NCBI RefSeq assembly: GCF_000710915.1
Contig: NZ_BAUA01000046.1
Span: 1-64,000 of the forward strand
DNA length: 64,000 bases
DNA from: Nocardia brasiliensis IFM 10847
GTDB lineage: Bacteria; Actinomycetota; Actinomycetes; Mycobacteriales; Mycobacteriaceae
Reading direction: 5' to 3'
Shown: in pieces, positions 62,340 through 64,000 of the stretch
Layout of the letters: each line of letters starts with the position of its first letter
Numbering within the stretch: position 1 is the stretch's first letter
Translations under genes and position numbers: made by a program
The notes under the pieces: generated by a model
The model's input: the letters and a program-made list of their open reading frames with translations, nothing else
What the model was told of the DNA's origin: nothing
Database searches by the model: none

Positions 62340-64000
62340 CTAGTCTGCGGCTTGTTTTGATTTCCATAAAGTGAGCTGGTCGTTTGTGGCAGCCACCTCG
62401 GGGTGCTCGGGCCCCAGCAGCCGCAAACGATCACGCAGAAGTTCCGCGAAACCAGTTACAGCCGCCGCTACGTCGCCGCTTCGTCCGCGCCATGCCGCAA
62501 GGTTATGGCGCGCCCGGAGCGTGTCGGGGTGATCGGGTCCTTGAACCCGGAGTCGGTCGGCGAGCAGCGCTGCATACCCGGCGACCGCCCCCGCCACATC
62601 GCCACTCTCGCCCCGCCACGCGGCAAGATTTCCGCGCGCGGCGAGAGTGTCGAGATGGTCGGGTCCGATCAGCTTCGGCAGGTCGTGCACTAGCGAATCC
62701 AATTCGCGCACAGCTTCTTCAAGGTGCCCTTCGCGCGCACGCAGATTCGCGAGATTCTGACGGGTGTTCAAAGTCAGAAGTGAGTCCGGCCCGAACACCC
62801 GGATACAGTCGGCAAGCACCGCCTCCAGTCCTTGGATCGCTCCGGCCCGGTTACCGCTCAACCCCTGCCAATACGAGAGGTTGCGCCGCGTCGCCAACGT
62901 ATCCAGATCATCGGGTCCAAGGATTCGCAAACTATCCACAAGCAACTGCTCATATTCAGCCACGGCTGCGGCTACGTCGCCGCTTTCACCGCGCCAGTCG
63001 GCCAGATCGTCTCGGACGTCGAGAGTATCCGGGTGGTCCGGCCCCAGCACTCGCACACAGTCCACGAGCAGTCGCTCGAATTCTCGAACAGCTTCGTCGA
63101 CACCACCACAGCTTCCCCGCCAATGCGCCAAACAGCCTCGGATCAGCAAGATCTCGACCTCATCGGAGCCGATCGATGCCGAACTCTCGGCCAGCAGGCT
63201 CTCGAAACCTGCCACGGCAGCAGACAAATCGCCGGATTCCCCTAGCCAATGAGCGAGATGGAATCGGGCGGTGCGGCAATCGGGATGTACCGATCCGAGC
63301 GTCTCCACGAAAAGCGGAAGCCACGCGGACCACATGTCTCGGTTATCACTGGCCCGCACGGTCTCCGAAGTGGCAAGCAGTTGCACGGCTGCCTCGGAAT
63401 CTCCACAGGCCAAATGATGGCGGACGCCCGCGGCGCGGGCGTACTCCGCCGTGGGACCGCCACTTGCCGCGAGTATCGCGGTCGAGATCGCTCGATGCGC
63501 AGCGGTCTCCGACACGCCCAGCCGGGCGGCTTCCTTCTGCGTGGAGTCCACAAAGTCTTGATGGCTCAGCCCCAGCATCTCATGCCCGGTTCCCGAGTTG
63601 CCCCTGCTGACCAGGACCCCGAACTCGACCACGATGTCACGTATGTCCCGAACAGGGAGCTGGTGGCCGAGCACAGCCACAGCATCGTGCAACAGCTCGA
63701 CAGGCAATATCGGACCCGAACCCGCGGCGGCGAGAACGGCCAGCACCGCCGCGATCACGCTGATCGGCGCAGGCGCACTCGGCCCGAGCGCGCAACGGAT
63801 CCGTTCCTCGAGCAACCCCGTGAGGCCACCGTCTGCGACAACCTCGAGAACGCGGTCGTCGCTGATCTCGTTCAGCAGCCGGGCGAGCAGCCAACCACCG
63901 GCATCGGTCTGCTGCAACAACTCGGCGACTCGTTGTTCCCGGAGCGGATCGCTTCGACGCTCACGCGTCGCGATCGATCGGACGATTTCTCCTGCCGTAG
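62340..64000 (-). CDS. TPR-repeat protein, C-terminal part of a probable STAND-type protein (5' end outside window)
   Basis: The frame is open to the right edge, so the N-terminus lies beyond it. The visible chain starts ...EIVRSIATRERRSDPLREQR. The first 200 residues are helical with the look of the winged-helix/arm region that follows a STAND or NACHT NTPase core. They are followed by seven 42-residue TPR repeats (62411-63290) of the form GPDHPDTLxxRxNLAxWRGESGD, and a short cap ending WKSKQAAD. Convergent with qcrB, one base between stops. The N-terminal effector, if any, is not visible. Confidence 0.85.
   Translation of the reverse strand, partial: TAGEIVRSIATRERRSDPLREQRVAELLQQTDAGGWLLARLLNEISDDRVLEVVADGGLTGLLEERIRCALGPSAPAPISVIAAVLAVLAAAGSGPILPVELLHDAVAVLGHQLPVRDIRDIVVEFGVLVSRGNSGTGHEMLGLSHQDFVDSTQKEAARLGVSETAAHRAISTAILAASGGPTAEYARAAGVRHHLACGDSEAAVQLLATSETVRASDNRDMWSAWLPLFVETLGSVHPDCRTARFHLAHWLGESGDLSAAVAGFESLLAESSASIGSDEVEILLIRGCLAHWRGSCGGVDEAVREFERLLVDCVRVLGPDHPDTLDVRDDLADWRGESGDVAAAVAEYEQLLVDSLRILGPDDLDTLATRRNLSYWQGLSGNRAGAIQGLEAVLADCIRVFGPDSLLTLNTRQNLANLRAREGHLEEAVRELDSLVHDLPKLIGPDHLDTLAARGNLAAWRGESGDVAGAVAGYAALLADRLRVQGPDHPDTLRARHNLAAWRGRSGDVAAAVTGFAELLRDRLRLLGPEHPEVAATNDQLTLWKSKQAAD
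62411..63290 (-). repeat. Seven tandem 126-bp TPR-coding repeats
   Basis: Each unit is 42 codons with conserved GPDHPDTL and AxWRGESGDVAxAV blocks. The repeats differ enough to be protein repeats rather than recent DNA duplications. They account for more than half of the visible gene. Confidence 0.85.

Noticed and set aside
62411..63290. Regular repeats considered as a CRISPR array
   Set aside because: Units are 126 bp, diverged and in frame; they encode TPR repeats. No short identical repeats with spacers occur anywhere in the window.
62384..63610. 408-codon plus-strand frame over the TPR gene
   Set aside because: Antisense shadow of tandem TPR codons.

Overview
The window is very GC-rich, densely coded actinobacterial chromosome, most probably Nocardia. 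Three things point there. First, the backbone keeps the gene order of the mycobacterial recR-dnaX neighbourhood (M. tuberculosis Rv3715c to Rv3722c): recR, ybaB, a SRPBCC protein, an FAD oxidoreductase plus cyclopropane-synthase-like methyltransferase pair, dnaX, the Rv3722c-type aspartate aminotransferase, ffs and tRNA-Ser(GGA). Second, many families are typical of mycolic-acid actinomycetes: MMPL and MmpS-like proteins, WS/DGAT-like acyltransferase, PknK, F420-type deazaflavin enzyme, QcrB. Third, there is a CYP154/CYP157-type P450 pair. Assignment is by recalled family features; no database search was run.

Layout. 1-3836: 3' part of a giant transglutaminase-like/DUF2126 protein (minus), then a tiny Cys-rich protein, an unknown protein and a LysE exporter. 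5591-12036: recR-ybaB, a secreted protein, MerR and VOC genes, SRPBCC, and the FAD oxidoreductase/methyltransferase operon. 12078-20781: material absent from the mycobacterial order, namely PknK, a phytase-like secreted protein and the fadA-fadB beta-oxidation operon. 21073-24027: dnaX with a long low-complexity insert. 24028-38613: a Crp/GlxR-type site and structured leader before an unknown gene, ammonium transporter, MMPL-TetR operon with a perfect palindromic operator, a ROK regulator preceded by a candidate leaderless poly-cysteine leader peptide, DUF2207 membrane protein, zinc metalloprotease, HhH-GPD protein, methyltransferase and aminotransferase. 38798-39114: ffs and tRNA-Ser.

From 39115 rightwards the content is accessory: a small P-loop kinase behind a degraded-looking ORF, a lower-GC unknown gene, a secreted PQQ-type propeller divergent from a secretory lipase, a P450 with a LuxR regulator, a methyltransferase, a deazaflavin enzyme, a saccharopine-dehydrogenase-like enzyme, an MmpS-like protein, the CYP154/CYP157-type pair, and a receptor Ser/Thr kinase with an extracellular ABC-type ligand-binding domain. 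Then come GNAT and methyltransferase genes around a cluster of TTGTGCACA motifs, a WS/DGAT-like protein, a stand-alone qcrB, and the 3' part of a TPR protein that may be a STAND NTPase and runs off the right edge.

The features most worth following are the poly-Cys leader peptide, the kinase/binding-protein receptor, the P450 lacking ExxR, the orphan cytochrome b with a palindromic operator, and the TPR protein at the edge. No CRISPR array, rRNA, intact insertion sequence or prophage was seen.
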